DNA of 64,000 nucleotides from assembly GCF_000350225.1 (NCBI RefSeq), contig NW_005179087.1, positions 1-64,000 of the forward strand, in the 5' to 3' direction. A model generated the notes under the pieces. That model was not told the origin of the DNA and made no database searches. It saw nothing but the letters and a program-made list of their open reading frames with translations. The DNA is from Chondrus crispus (Eukaryota; Rhodophyta; Florideophyceae; Gigartinales; Gigartinaceae). This document shows positions 30,584 through 40,856 of the stretch, one piece after another; the first letter of the stretch is position 1, and each line of letters begins with the position of its first letter. Made by a program: the position numbers and the translations under genes.

Positions 30584-31480
30584 CTACAGCTTCCAGTCAA
30601 TGACATCCTGGTCAGTGCGGGTAAGGAATTCATTTGCTTGAGAGAAATGTTTGTTTCCAAACCATCCACCTCTGTTTGCGGAAAGTGGGCTCGGGTGTAC
30701 ACAAGTCAATACGCAATGCTTCTTCCTATTAATAGAAGCGCCCTTCTTCTTCGCGTATCCACCCCATAGCATGAAGACGATACCAGGGCCTTTTCGATGG
30801 TTGAGCGCTTGTACAACGGCGTCGGTAAACCGCTCCCAGCCCCTTCCTTTATGTGAGTTGGGTTCACTAGACACGACAGTGAGAACCGAATTAAGCAGAA
30901 GCACACCCTGATTTGCCCACTTCTCAAGACAGCCGCTCCTGGGTCGAGTAAACCCGGGAATATCCTTTTCTAACTCCGCAAAGATGTTTATGAGAGACGG
31001 GGGCGGGCGAACACCGTCCTGGACGGAGAAACACATGCCATGGGCCTGCCTAGGCCCATGATAAGGGTCCTGTCCGATGATGACGACGCGCGTCCTTGCA
31101 AAAGAGGAATGATTGAAGGCTGAAAAGACTTTTTCAGGCGGTGGGAAAATGGTTTTCGCGTTACGTTCCGCAGCGACGAACTCGGCGAGCGACTTCCAGA
31201 AGGGCTCGTTGAGCGTGTTGGACAAGGCCTTCCTCCAGGACGGTTCGAGGGAGGCGCCAAACGCGGGTTTTGATGTGGCGTTACTGTTGGCACGGGCGAG
31301 GAGCTTTGCGCGGGCAGCGGCGCGGTTGGCCTCGATGCGGGCCTTGACGTCTGGGGCGAGGGTCTGAAGCTTGAGCTCTTGGGCGGCCTTCGGGGAGAGG
31401 GCCGAGGCGCGCTTGGTGGTCTTGGAGATGGAGGCAGCGGGGGACGGTTTCTTGAAAAAGGAGGTGATGCTCTTCTGCAT
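30584..31480 (-). CDS. UNG: uracil-DNA glycosylase (family 1, UNG)
   Basis: 298 aa from the ATG at 31480. It removes uracil from DNA as the first step of base excision repair. The start MQKSITSFFKK is a PCNA-interacting peptide (Q-x-x-I-x-x-F-F), as at the N-terminus of human nuclear UNG2, which supports this start and a replication-linked nuclear form. A Lys/Ala-rich linker follows. The catalytic domain has VVIIGQDPYHGP (Asp at 138), PPPSLINIFAELEKD, LLLNSVLTVV, VFMLWGGYAKKKG and the DNA-intercalating HPSPLSANRGGWFG. An in-frame extension exists upstream without ATG; use of a non-ATG start or an alternative promoter could add an organelle leader, as in animals, but this is speculative. No intron is needed. 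Confidence 0.96.
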   Translation of the reverse strand: MQKSITSFFKKPSPAASISKTTKRASALSPKAAQELKLQTLAPDVKARIEANRAAARAKLLARANSNATSKPAFGASLEPSWRKALSNTLNEPFWKSLAEFVAAERNAKTIFPPPEKVFSAFNHSSFARTRVVIIGQDPYHGPRQAHGMCFSVQDGVRPPPSLINIFAELEKDIPGFTRPRSGCLEKWANQGVLLLNSVLTVVSSEPNSHKGRGWERFTDAVVQALNHRKGPGIVFMLWGGYAKKKGASINRKKHCVLTCVHPSPLSANRGGWFGNKHFSQANEFLTRTDQDVIDWKL

Positions 31481-32490
31481 GTCGGAGTTGCAGTGGGAGA
31501 AGCGGGGTGGAGGGCATGGGAGGAAAACTCTGGCTCTACGGGGCCGGAGGGGTGCGGGAGTGGGAGGAGCGTGAATGCTCGCGGTTTCGAGACTAGTTTT
31601 TAAGACATGGAAGGAACCTGGCACGATTTGTGTGGGTTGAAGTATGGTTTATGGTTTCATATTTGGCGGCAAAATTTGCGCCGAGATTTACAAGCGTCAG
31701 GTGAACACGTGTCGTCGTAGCACGGAAGTTGCGACGTTCTCGGTCTGTCTGCACGAAGTGTGTGCATGTGGGCGAAGTCGTTAGGCCTTGCAGGTTTAGC
31801 AATCATAAGGCATCAGCCTTCCATGAGTTGGGCTGGTTCAGAATCTACATGACCCATTGCGGATGTTTCCCTAACGTAGATAGGCGAGGGTCTACCCGCT
31901 AGTTATGGCATGACTGATAATGGGAGAGTATTTGTAAACCCGGGAACCAGTGCGACTGAAGCTGGACTTTTTAGTGTGCAACTGCTGGTCGCGGCCTCAA
32001 AAACGAATGGAGAATGACAGATCGCACATTCCTCGACACTACTCGACGGGTCGTCGTCCACAGATCGCACACATGTCACCGCATTACAGCACATGTAGTG
32101 CAGTATAAATATGACCAGAATAGTACGACGAAGTAAAAGTGAGGGGACATCGGTCTCCCGTTCTAATTCTAACAGAGAACAATATAAACAGTTTGCGTTG
32201 GACGCGAGTACTGTACCGCATACGAACAGAGTGCGAATCGCAAATAATTACAGCCCTCGTCGGCGACGAGGGCTGTAATTATTGGCGACGAGTCGTCGCC
32301 CACGTCTTTGCGGGTCTTTGCATGGTACGGGCTGATTTTGCCAAAAGAGCGCACGTCCCGGCACTTAAAAAGGAGAAACGAACAAATATCGGGCTGTTCT
32401 GGGCTTCCCTACTGTACAACACTTCACTGCGCGGAGAGTTTACCATTCGGGACTCTTGACGTTTCGGTTGATCTTTGGTAACACCGGCAT
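31481..32490. other. intergenic region with a strong hairpin
   Basis: About 1 kb without a gene. It includes the promoter side of UNG and two adjacent palindromes at 32243-32301. The 106-codon frame at 32139-32459 reads through the hairpin and is not convincing. Confidence 0.45.
32243..32301. repeat. perfect palindrome with 20-bp arms, followed by a second 8-bp one
   Basis: AATAATTACAGCCCTCGTCG at 32243-32262 is repeated inverted at 32264-32283 around a single G. Directly after it GGCGACGA, G, TCGTCGCC forms a second small palindrome that shares the GGCGACGA word with the first. Confidence 0.93.
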
Positions 32491-32808
32491 ATCCCTAGTA
32501 TTTTTTATGTACGATGTATCGTACATAACGTCCCTATTTGAAGCACATTCATTCTACCATTCCTCCGCAACAAATGTCCCAATCCCATTGGTAAGTCATT
32601 CGCCGTTACAAGTGGGCTCTTATGAGCAATCCACGTGTTCATTTCTGGGAAAGACCCAGAAATGATCGTGTTAAGGTGTGAATTGAGTGAATCCAGACTA
32701 CAGTACGACTTTCGTAAGCAAACCTGCTCTAGCGCTTCAGCTGAAGTTTCTCGAAACCCTCTTCCATCTTATCCCATCTTCACGTATCCTTCAGCATCTT
32801 CTTTCCCA

Positions 32809-34206
32809 ATGGCAGAAGTGCTCCCATCCAATGACTCCACCGAAGCACCAGGAGAACTCATAAGCGCCAACCAACCGCCCGCTTCAACAGAACTACCGGG
32901 AACTACCACACCTCTACAATCCGCAGGCAATAATGAGACACCAGCAGATGGTGCAGGCGCAAACGGCATCCCTGCTCCAACAACGCCACACGTTTATGTC
33001 GTGCGATCGACAGCACGTGGGAGAGGGAGAGGACGGGGAAGGCGTAGGGGTCGCGGAAGGGGTTCGATAAGACGTGCCACCCGCAACAGCCAAGTAAATG
33101 CGTTAACACCATGTGATAGATGGAGAATAAAAGCTGTAGTGGGAGAAAGAATTCAAATGGACAACGTTTTCCTTTCAAATGCTTTAACGGAACGCGCTCG
33201 TTTATTCTGTCGATCAGCGTTGGATCACATGCATACGGACATGAATGTGAGACGTTTGGATCATTCTAGAACAAGTCACATTGTGCTTCTATGTGAGAAA
33301 GTGCTGCACAAATGTTTGGACTGGACAAATGAGAGCATTGTACTTAAAAATCTGAGCATGAGTCCTCTTCGAATGTCCGACATGTACAGCTTTCTGGGTG
33401 TGTTTGTTTTCTCGCAATGCTCTGGTTTCAGCCTAGCTAAGAGCTTATTTTTTCTGAGCAAACTGGATTGTCCCGTTCGTACACTACAGCTGGTTCGGTT
33501 CATCAGTTCGAAAATTCTCGCCTTTTCAGCGACCGGAAGAGGCGATCAAGGTGAGTCCGTTTGGAACTCGCAACGGGACCAAACCGTCCATTTGTCAGAG
33601 TTCGAGCAAGCGGCTTATCGTATGTCCTGTAAAGTGTTCTTATCTCGTGGACACACGTTTGCGACTCTGGATGATGATCTATACGGCACACGGGCCATTG
33701 ACAATCAAGTCAAAACTTTAAGCGCACGAAAGGCCGATAAAGAAGGGCACACTGTAGATGCTATCGCCGACGCATTATTCAGGACAACGCTGATGGTGCG
33801 GTTTCGCCGGCGTGGGGAACCGCAAACTGTCAACGTCGAGAAACTATTTGACGCGATGTTGGAGACACGTGGAGAGCAAACATTGACTGGCTTTTTGGTA
33901 ACAGCGGACAGGGGTTATGGGAAATTTGAGATGCTTGAAGGGCTGGGAATGAGAGGGATCGGCTTCATGTTTATTATGCCTGAGCATTTGCTGAAGTGCC
34001 ATCCGTTTGTGAGACGCTCCTATTTTATTGCGACAAGACATGACCTAGAGGAAGACAATGCGGCAAGTACTGTAGATGGAGACGATTCAATTGCTGGCAA
34101 TGGATTTGATTTCGGTGCTGACGTTTACGATCGAGATGCTGCCCTCGTCATTGATGACAGCCCCGACAAGGGGCCTTTAAGCAAATACGCAGAGAAAGCG
34201 TTCTGA
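32809..34206 (+). pseudogene. DDE-like transposase region, N-terminal 465 codons
   Basis: The frame starts at the ATG at 32809. The first 60 residues are Ser/Thr/Pro-rich; residues 67-90 are an RGRGRGRRRGRGRG-type basic stretch (AT-hook-like, DNA binding). After a helical region, two acidic motifs resemble the first two catalytic residues of DDE transposases: FATLDDDLYGTRA (33655-33690) and VTADRGYGKFEM (33898-33935). An acidic linker with many Asp residues precedes a TGA at 34204-34206. The same frame stays open before and after further stops at 34684 and 35146 until 35421, so the protein once continued into the nuclease part. The whole reads like one large transposase of at least 870 residues. 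Confidence 0.65.
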
Positions 34207-34281
34207 AGTGAGAACAATACATCAAGACAGACGGTCACAGCTGTTGCCGGAAGGGAGAGGGGAACGAACAAGTTTTCAAAA

Positions 34282-35421
34282 GTGTTGTGCTTCGCATACT
34301 GCCTTCCCGGCAGGCTTTCATCGTTATTGAAGTGTTGGGTAGCTGTTCCGCGGGCGTTGTTGCAGCGCAATCTTTTGTTTAGTAAGCGTTTCAGTGACGG
34401 ACGGCTCGTCATACCGCAACAAGGGTCAATAGAGACGAAGGATCTCAAAGAGTTGCACTGCATTTCTGCTTGCAAAGTTTTGACGATAGACCAACGTTGC
34501 GCGGACTGGTTTATTTTGAGGCAATTCCGCATAACAGGCACTATCGCTGGGGAGACATTACTGGCTGATGAGCATGTTTGCTCTCTTCTTGGATTACAAA
34601 CAAACCCAACAGCAGAACATCGGACATCGTCGGTGAAATTTAGGAACCTTGCAAGCTCTTGGTTTACTTCTGCGTGCTCAAGTTAAGCGATGATCCGAAG
34701 AACGGTGAATGAGAAAGCAGTACTGAAAGCGTTACTGAACAAAGAGTTCATTTTGGGACTGCAAGAATGCGGGATGTTGGCTGATAAAGAAAACCCCTGG
34801 ATGGCGTGTTCCCCTGACGGAATCGCTCTGATTGACATCCAAAGGACTGCCTTTGCTGATTCCACCCGAACAGAACAATCTGCTAAGATTTCATGCATTG
34901 AGATCAAGACCAGTGTGTGTCCGTCCTCTCTTGCAAGATCGCTAATGAACGCAAGTGTTAACTTGGTATGCGCTAAGATTGGAGATGAAAATTTCAAACA
35001 GCGTATTCCTCGAGAACACACTGGACAGCTGATGCAGCAGATTGTTATCACTAGGACAAACTATTGCCTTTACGTGGCTTGTTCGGAGTCAGCCCTCTTG
35101 TCATGCACTTTAGTTTATGTGCCAGATTCTGCGGTACAAAGCTTCTGAACATCACTGAAAACAAATGCCGAGCCGCTCGTTGCATGGGCGCATGAAGATT
35201 CCCCGTCTGTGCCTTCCTTCGTAGATGCTGAAACCAAGAAATTGGTCAGAGACAGGCTGCCGTTTTGGAAACTCGCCAATGACCACGTCACTCAAAACGA
35301 TACGTTCATTCCACTTTGCTTTTCAAACATGGCATGCAAGCCATTTACTGGAAAACCAAAGGTGGAGTGGATGGAAGTGCACAAGCTTGGGCCATTCTAC
35401 GGAGTCCTACGTCCACTATGA
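34282..35421 (+). pseudogene. YqaJ/lambda-exonuclease-like nuclease domain, in frame with the transposase region
   Basis: The core motifs of the PD-(D/E)XK exonuclease family are in order: QRCADWFILRQFRITGT (about 34490-34545), NPWMACSPDGIAL (34795-34830, catalytic Asp), SCIEIKTSV (34892-34918, E-x-K) and GQLMQQIVIT (35025-35055). In-frame stops lie at 34684-34686 and 35146-35148, so the copy is dead. In phage and bacteria such enzymes resect double-stranded ends for recombination. Here the nuclease could process transposon ends or target ends, which is an inference. It is followed by a segment with VEWMEVHKLGPFYG that appears to return to the transposase body. Confidence 0.65.
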
Positions 35422-35450
35422 AATGAGAGCAAAAGGTCGTTAGTCAGACA

Positions 35451-35995
35451 TTGAAGACTTTAGTTGTCAACGCATTTATTGGCTGGAGGTTCGCAGAAAA
35501 GAAGGATCTCGTGGACTACGGCGAGCGCTTTCAGAATTGGACGTCATTCCGAAGCGCTCTAAACAGTATCGGATCTTTGGCTGACTTTTGTGCTGACGCT
35601 TCTGTGGAACTACTAATCTATGCCGACTCGATAGCACGTCGCGAAGATGAAGAACCTAGTGGTGCTAACCAGAATGATACAACAATACAGGGAGGGGAAG
35701 CGGCAAGGCTGCGTGAACTTGCCAAGAAGCGAAGGCGCAATAAAATTCAGTTCTTTAATAGCGACGATGGGATAAAGCTGAGACTAAACGTTCCCGGACA
35801 CTGCCAAAAGCAGATGAAAAATGAGCGTTGGTGCTCTCTTTGCGGCATGAACCGCGTTTCGGATGGAGGATTTCGAGGTCACTGGTAATGCTTTAGATGC
35901 TCGCATTGTGATTTCCATCTATGCATACGTACTTATGCCAGATTCCGTAGGTCGTGTTGGGATTTATGGCACTCAAACAAGCGCCTAGAACCCCG
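35451..35995 (+). pseudogene. C-terminal transposase part with Cys/His cluster
   Basis: In a frame shifted from the upstream one, the sequence reads VNAFIGWRFAEKKDL, then a Lys/Arg-rich linker, then RWCSLCGMNR and, beyond a TAA at 35886-35888, CFRCSHCDFHLC. A terminal zinc cluster of this spacing is seen in piggyBac-type transposases. At least one frameshift and one stop separate it from the nuclease part. Confidence 0.5.
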
Positions 35996-36426
35996 ACAAG
36001 AGTCGAGATCATCATGTTGCCGCTCACCATCAAGTCAGGGTGGCACATCCTGTCTGACAACGCCAACAGAGGTGCGCACCCGGCGCCGGCGTCGTTCTGT
36101 TGACTCTGAAGATCGATCTGCTAGGCTTCGGGCTCGTACGAGTTAGTTGTGGGAAAGAACAGGCATTTGTTTGTGCCTTCTTATGTACCATATATCGTAC
36201 ATAGCGAAAAAAGCAATACATTTGCGTGCCTCTAGACCCGATTTTTACCAGTAGAATTGATCGACATGTAGATGTCCTTCGGTAATGAAGTCTTGCATAC
36301 CGTTTCTTCACACGCCTTGGCGTTGCTCCGTGACCCCAGAACTGGGAACAAATGATGCCGGGCTGAACTCTGCGAGTGTGAACTTTAATGTACGATACAT
36401 CGTACATAAAATAAAATATTAGGGAT

Positions 36427-37166
36427 ATGTATTGTACAGTATGGCACGTGGCGGCAAATATCGTGATTCTTCCATTGACAAGAACAATCCAGGGTCCACT
36501 TTTTCAAAGATTTACAGCTGAACGAGTCCCCTAATGACCATACATACAGAAAATTACATCAACTGTACCCGTCGATGATTGGATGCCGTCTTTGATAAGC
36601 CAGCTCCACACGTGTCGGCCGTTTCCGGTTGCGAGGGATTGGAAACGCTCTCGAGAAATATGAGAAATTTCAGTTGTGCGAGATCTGTCGTATGTTACGT
36701 AGAAGGTAAACGTGGGAACATTGAACGTGGGAGCTGCACGATTGCGGGGGAGTTTCCCATTTGTTGTTTAGTGATCCCTGAGGAGACGTGACATGGCTAT
36801 CCGGCCCCCTATTGGTCCCGATCCTGCAAGTGCACCCAAAAAGAGGTCACCGCATTGTCACCCTTTTCGCCGTCTCCTCATCAAGGTCGCTGCATGGCAG
36901 GACCACAGCGCACGGCTGCGGTTCATGTATGTACCTCGACCAACCAGGTATCTACCGCTTCTCCCTTCCTATTTTGGATTCGAAATCCCCCTATCCAAAC
37001 GCACAGCTATTTGTCCTACCCCTTTTGCCCATGTCCTTGCCCAAGGATAAAAGCCCTCGACTCCTTTCCTCCCCCGCATCCTCCCCCTCATGGTCCTTAC
37101 CATTCGACATTGAAAGCTTCACGCTGCCGATCGCCACCCCAAATCATCTCCCAAACAGTGTTTGCG
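36427..37166. other. intergenic region and leader of the SNF2/RING gene
   Basis: About 740 bp. The last 270 bp are pyrimidine-rich and open in the frame of the next gene, but have the look of an untranslated leader. An upstream in-frame ATG lies at 36894. Confidence 0.45.
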
Positions 37167-40100
37167 ATGCCGCAACGAACCGCAGAGCAACCACGCCGCT
37201 CGGCCCGAGCGAAGCGCAAACCTGATGTTTTGAATTTGGCACCAGAGCCCCGGCGCTGGAAGAAGTCGAAAGAGGCCTCCATTGCCGATCGCCTCGCAAA
37301 ATCTCCGGCTGTCAGGTCCCTAACGACTAAAAAGTCTTCGACCAGCACTTACGTGCCGTCAAAATACACTCTCTTTCTAGACGGCGATTTTGACGCCGTC
37401 CACTGGAGACCCATCGAATCGACTGAGAAACCCAAGACAAGTCTTTTACATCAGCTTGAGTCAGGGGGAAACGATGTCCACGCCTATTTCACATCCAAAA
37501 ACGCTGGCAAGTTAGCTGCAGAGGAGGGGAGCACAGCCCATATGTACAGACATGTCGGTTCCATTCTGCTCAAAGACTTTTGTCCATCGCCCAAACATGT
37601 AACTCTAGAGGAGAGACGTAAGGCAGAGCATGTCAACCTTGCTTACATTTTGCGTGAATCGACGGCTGACAACTCCGAGGTCCTCCACGCTCTGTATTCG
37701 CTTTCCTTGAAGGGTCAGCGCCCATACCCCGCCCCGTACATCGTCGTCTTGGCAGACAGGCCTCAGTTTTGTGCAGTCAACCTCGAGACTGGCTCAGATT
37801 TGGTAGTGGAAGTTTACGTCGGTCGTCTTTTGTTCGAGCTCATTGCCTATGTTGATTCTAAGACGCTTTTTGATGCGTTGCAACCATCCGTCCCCTTTTC
37901 GCCTCTCCCAAAACTGCCGACACACCCCAAGACCTTCGGTAGGAGTCCTCCACCGTCCTGTGGTGATCAATTCACAACATGTGGCCTGTTGCGTCGCGCA
38001 GAGTCCGTCGGTCATGCCTCCCTTAGTCCCGAGCACAGTGCGAAGCTCAAAAAGATAATTACGGTTGACTTGTATCCCTTCCAGAAACAAACAGTGAGAT
38101 GGATGCTGGATAAGGAGAATGATAAGTATTCTATCAACCAATACTTTTGGGAAGAAAGGTCATTCTCAGATTCTGTCGATGGTTGCCCCAATCGCTACTA
38201 CTACTTTCCCCTGGCCGGTGAGCTCCGCCTCCGAAAGCCCCCTGATGTTCGGGGCGGTATGATAACTGAGGAGATGGGTCTCGGCAAGACTGTCGAAGCC
38301 TTGGCCTTGATTGCCGCCCAGAAAAAGGAACATGAGCGGGTAGAGCTTGATATCTTCTGTGAAAAGAAACCAACCGGTGTTTCGATCACCCAGGGCCGCG
38401 TTCGTGCTATGAAAATGAACCAGCGAAACGAGGACAAAGCCCAGATGGTGTTCTGCCCTCTCAATTTTGGAGATGAAGTCCTCGATTATGATCCTGACGT
38501 GCCGTATCCGAAAACTCTACGTGTTCGCAGATGGCCCGCGAAAACGACTCTTGTCTTGTGTCCTACATCTCTTCTGGAACAATGGCGAACAGAAGCTGAG
38601 GAGAGAGCACCATCTCTTTCTCTTGCAGAATGGGGTACGGGCGCTTCTTCGAATACTCTTAGGACTACTCCTGATATTGCCGTTGGCGAATTCGCCAAAG
38701 ACATTGTCCTAGCATCCTATGACGCTCTCAAGAGGGACTCGACTCTGTTCAAGATAACCTGGAAGCGCTTGATTCTAGACGAAGCGCAAGTGACACGGCG
38801 TTCCTCGGCACAATTGGCTCGCGATACTTTTAATCTTCGGTCGGAGTCGCGATTCTTGATGACAGGGACGCCGATTGTCAAAGGTTTAGAAGATCTGCGA
38901 GGGGAACTTGCGTTCTTGCGGGTTTGGCCGTTTACACTGTTCGATGATGGCTTCTGGGAACGTTTGATATACTGTCCCTTTGCAGCTCAAGAAAGTACGG
39001 CATTTATTGACCATCTTCTAAACGTCACGATGATGCGACACTCTAAGGCTCAACAGCTATCGCTTGAGCTACCCCCGCGATCCTATGAAATCATTGAGGT
39101 CAAACTTGAGGGATCCTACCGTGCAGTATACTGCTACATACTAGGATGTTGCCTTGAGGAACTTGATGATGAAAACGGGCCGACAGATACATGCCTGCTG
39201 GCGCTTCGAACACTATTGCGAATATTGCTGTCAGCTTGCATTTCCCCAGAACTTCTCAGTCTAACTGCCCTGGACCTCGCCCGAAGAAGCACATGGTCAC
39301 GAAGACGCGGGCTGTCTGGTTCGTCAGTGCAGAGTGGTGGCGAAGTGGACCTTGCCAAGACAACAGCAGAGGAGGCCATTCAGTTTTTGGCAGAAACAGG
39401 AACCCGTATTGTCCGTGACTCGAAACGCTCTCGCGCTCTACCAACAGGCCAAGGACTTCCGTATGAGCAATATCTACGAATGAATGTGGATGACTTGGTG
39501 ACATTGGTGGAAGCTAGAGGCCTCCTGTCCGAAGTTGGTGGAAATTTTAACCAAAAGCGTCTCGCACAACTCGCTGCTGGAGGTAGACATCGAATTATCA
39601 CCGACACTCTATCGCAGCTTCGTCAAACAGCAATAGCTGCTGGTTTGACAACAGGAGTTCAGTCGCGCGCGCTTCCCCGAGACAGCTTGATATCGATTTT
39701 GACCACACACTACGATTCAGTGGAGCGACGAAAAGCTCATGGCAATATTCACGAAGCCGGGTTCGCTGCCCTAACTAAATTGATCGAAAAGAAAGAGCGG
39801 CCGGGTTGTCCAGTGTGCATGGATTCATCTGTTGAGCGACTCTCGTTAACTAAGTGCGGGCATTTCTTCTGTGTTACATGTATTTCACTCATGTTTCGCA
39901 CTCTCGGGGAGAGCAGAGTGCAATGCCCCATCTGTCGCCGCAAAATTCTGCCGAAAGATGCAATTGAAGTAGTATCCTCGGACAAGGATGAACTTTCTGA
40001 AACCGTAGCAGGTTCTGATGATGGTAGTGGGCTTGACCAAGATTTGGAATCGCCTTTTTCAGTCACAAAGGTCATGACAACTATCTCGGAAGCAGATATC

Positions 40101-40856
40101 GAACGATATCGAGATGCACCCCGCCCCACTGCTGCGGAAGTGTGGGAGGAATATGGCCAAATAGCCTCACCTCATAATCGCTACTTAGGTGTCGGTCGCG
40201 ATTCAGATTTGCCCTCTCTTGATGCTGAGTTTTTGCGGCACATGAAAGCTGCCACTGCTCATGAGGCGGTTTCTCCGAAACTCGATGCCCTTCACGAATT
40301 GATTCGGACCTCTGAGCCCGGGTCAAAATTCTGTGTAGTGGCTGAGACTACTGATAGCTTGAGAGGCATTGGGGCTTGGTTAGAGAAACAAGGAATTCCT
40401 GTTGTCGGTGTTGGCTCTCGCAACTGGCATATGAGCCAAGCTCACTCCCTTGGCAGAGCCTCCCAAGAATTTGCAAAGGACCCAAACATCAGAGTGTTCA
40501 TGCTTAATACGGCAAACGCTGCTGGGCTAACATTGACTGCGGCAAATTGCGTAGTCTTTATGGGACCCATGGTGCGGATAACGGATGAGATGCAAGCAGC
40601 TGCACGTGTTCACCGAATTGGCCAACAGCGGCCAGTCAGAGTCGTGCGTATCGTTGCTCGCAACACAATCGAAGAGCAAATCATGTTCAGACGGGGAACA
40701 ATCCACGGGACTGGGAAAGAAGCAAATGCCTTGATCACTCCGGCGAGTGAGCTTGCAGTTAGCGATATAGTGAGACTCTTCCGGGATGTCTCTACAGCGG
40801 ACGAAGGACGTAATCTCCGCAGGAGTGCCAGGGCACGAGCCCGCAATCAGATGTAA
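37167..40856 (+). CDS. SHPRH/IRC20-like SNF2-family ATPase with RING finger
   Basis: 1229 aa from the ATG at 37167 (MPQRTAEQPRRSARAKRKPD, a nuclear-signal-like start); an ATG at 36894 would add 91 residues of Pro/Ser-rich sequence and is less likely. The SNF2 ATPase has MGLGKTVEALALI (near 370), LVLCPTSLLEQW (near 467), LILDEAQ (near 534, DEAQ rather than DEAH, as in SHPRH and yeast Irc20) and FLMTGTPIVKGLEDLRGEL. A C3HC4 RING (CPVCMDS to CPICRRK, about 880-925) is inserted before the second helicase lobe, which ends in AAARVHRIGQQRPVRVVR (near 1150). Human SHPRH is a ubiquitin ligase for PCNA in replication stress; the plant-histone (PHD/H1) domains of animal SHPRH are not visible here. Single exon. 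Confidence 0.92.
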   Translation: MPQRTAEQPRRSARAKRKPDVLNLAPEPRRWKKSKEASIADRLAKSPAVRSLTTKKSSTSTYVPSKYTLFLDGDFDAVHWRPIESTEKPKTSLLHQLESGGNDVHAYFTSKNAGKLAAEEGSTAHMYRHVGSILLKDFCPSPKHVTLEERRKAEHVNLAYILRESTADNSEVLHALYSLSLKGQRPYPAPYIVVLADRPQFCAVNLETGSDLVVEVYVGRLLFELIAYVDSKTLFDALQPSVPFSPLPKLPTHPKTFGRSPPPSCGDQFTTCGLLRRAESVGHASLSPEHSAKLKKIITVDLYPFQKQTVRWMLDKENDKYSINQYFWEERSFSDSVDGCPNRYYYFPLAGELRLRKPPDVRGGMITEEMGLGKTVEALALIAAQKKEHERVELDIFCEKKPTGVSITQGRVRAMKMNQRNEDKAQMVFCPLNFGDEVLDYDPDVPYPKTLRVRRWPAKTTLVLCPTSLLEQWRTEAEERAPSLSLAEWGTGASSNTLRTTPDIAVGEFAKDIVLASYDALKRDSTLFKITWKRLILDEAQVTRRSSAQLARDTFNLRSESRFLMTGTPIVKGLEDLRGELAFLRVWPFTLFDDGFWERLIYCPFAAQESTAFIDHLLNVTMMRHSKAQQLSLELPPRSYEIIEVKLEGSYRAVYCYILGCCLEELDDENGPTDTCLLALRTLLRILLSACISPELLSLTALDLARRSTWSRRRGLSGSSVQSGGEVDLAKTTAEEAIQFLAETGTRIVRDSKRSRALPTGQGLPYEQYLRMNVDDLVTLVEARGLLSEVGGNFNQKRLAQLAAGGRHRIITDTLSQLRQTAIAAGLTTGVQSRALPRDSLISILTTHYDSVERRKAHGNIHEAGFAALTKLIEKKERPGCPVCMDSSVERLSLTKCGHFFCVTCISLMFRTLGESRVQCPICRRKILPKDAIEVVSSDKDELSETVAGSDDGSGLDQDLESPFSVTKVMTTISEADIERYRDAPRPTAAEVWEEYGQIASPHNRYLGVGRDSDLPSLDAEFLRHMKAATAHEAVSPKLDALHELIRTSEPGSKFCVVAETTDSLRGIGAWLEKQGIPVVGVGSRNWHMSQAHSLGRASQEFAKDPNIRVFMLNTANAAGLTLTAANCVVFMGPMVRITDEMQAAARVHRIGQQRPVRVVRIVARNTIEEQIMFRRGTIHGTGKEANALITPASELAVSDIVRLFRDVSTADEGRNLRRSARARARNQM

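Larger units (their letters stand above)
32491..36426 (+). mobile_element. DNA transposon encoding a DDE-like transposase region and a YqaJ-type nuclease
   Basis: A 3.9-kb element with matching inverted ends: ATCCCTAGTATTTT... at 32491 and the complement of ...AATATTAGGGAT ending at 36426. Each end is followed inward by TATGTACGATGTATCGTACA, itself a palindrome and a likely transposase site; another variant lies near 36182-36200. The ends are flanked by AT on both sides (32489-32490, 36427-36428), consistent with a 2-bp target duplication. Inside, one frame (32809-35421) carries the DDE-like part and then a PD-(D/E)XK nuclease of the YqaJ/lambda-exonuclease kind. A Cys/His cluster follows in another frame. 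Several stops interrupt it, so this copy is inactive. The superfamily is uncertain: the layout is partly piggyBac-like, but TTAA is absent, and a YqaJ partner is known to me from ISL2EU elements. Confidence 0.8.

Noticed and set aside
32491-36426. assignment as an ordinary piggyBac element
   Set aside because: The zinc tail is suggestive, but the flanks show AT rather than TTAA and the embedded nuclease is foreign to piggyBac, so I left the superfamily open.
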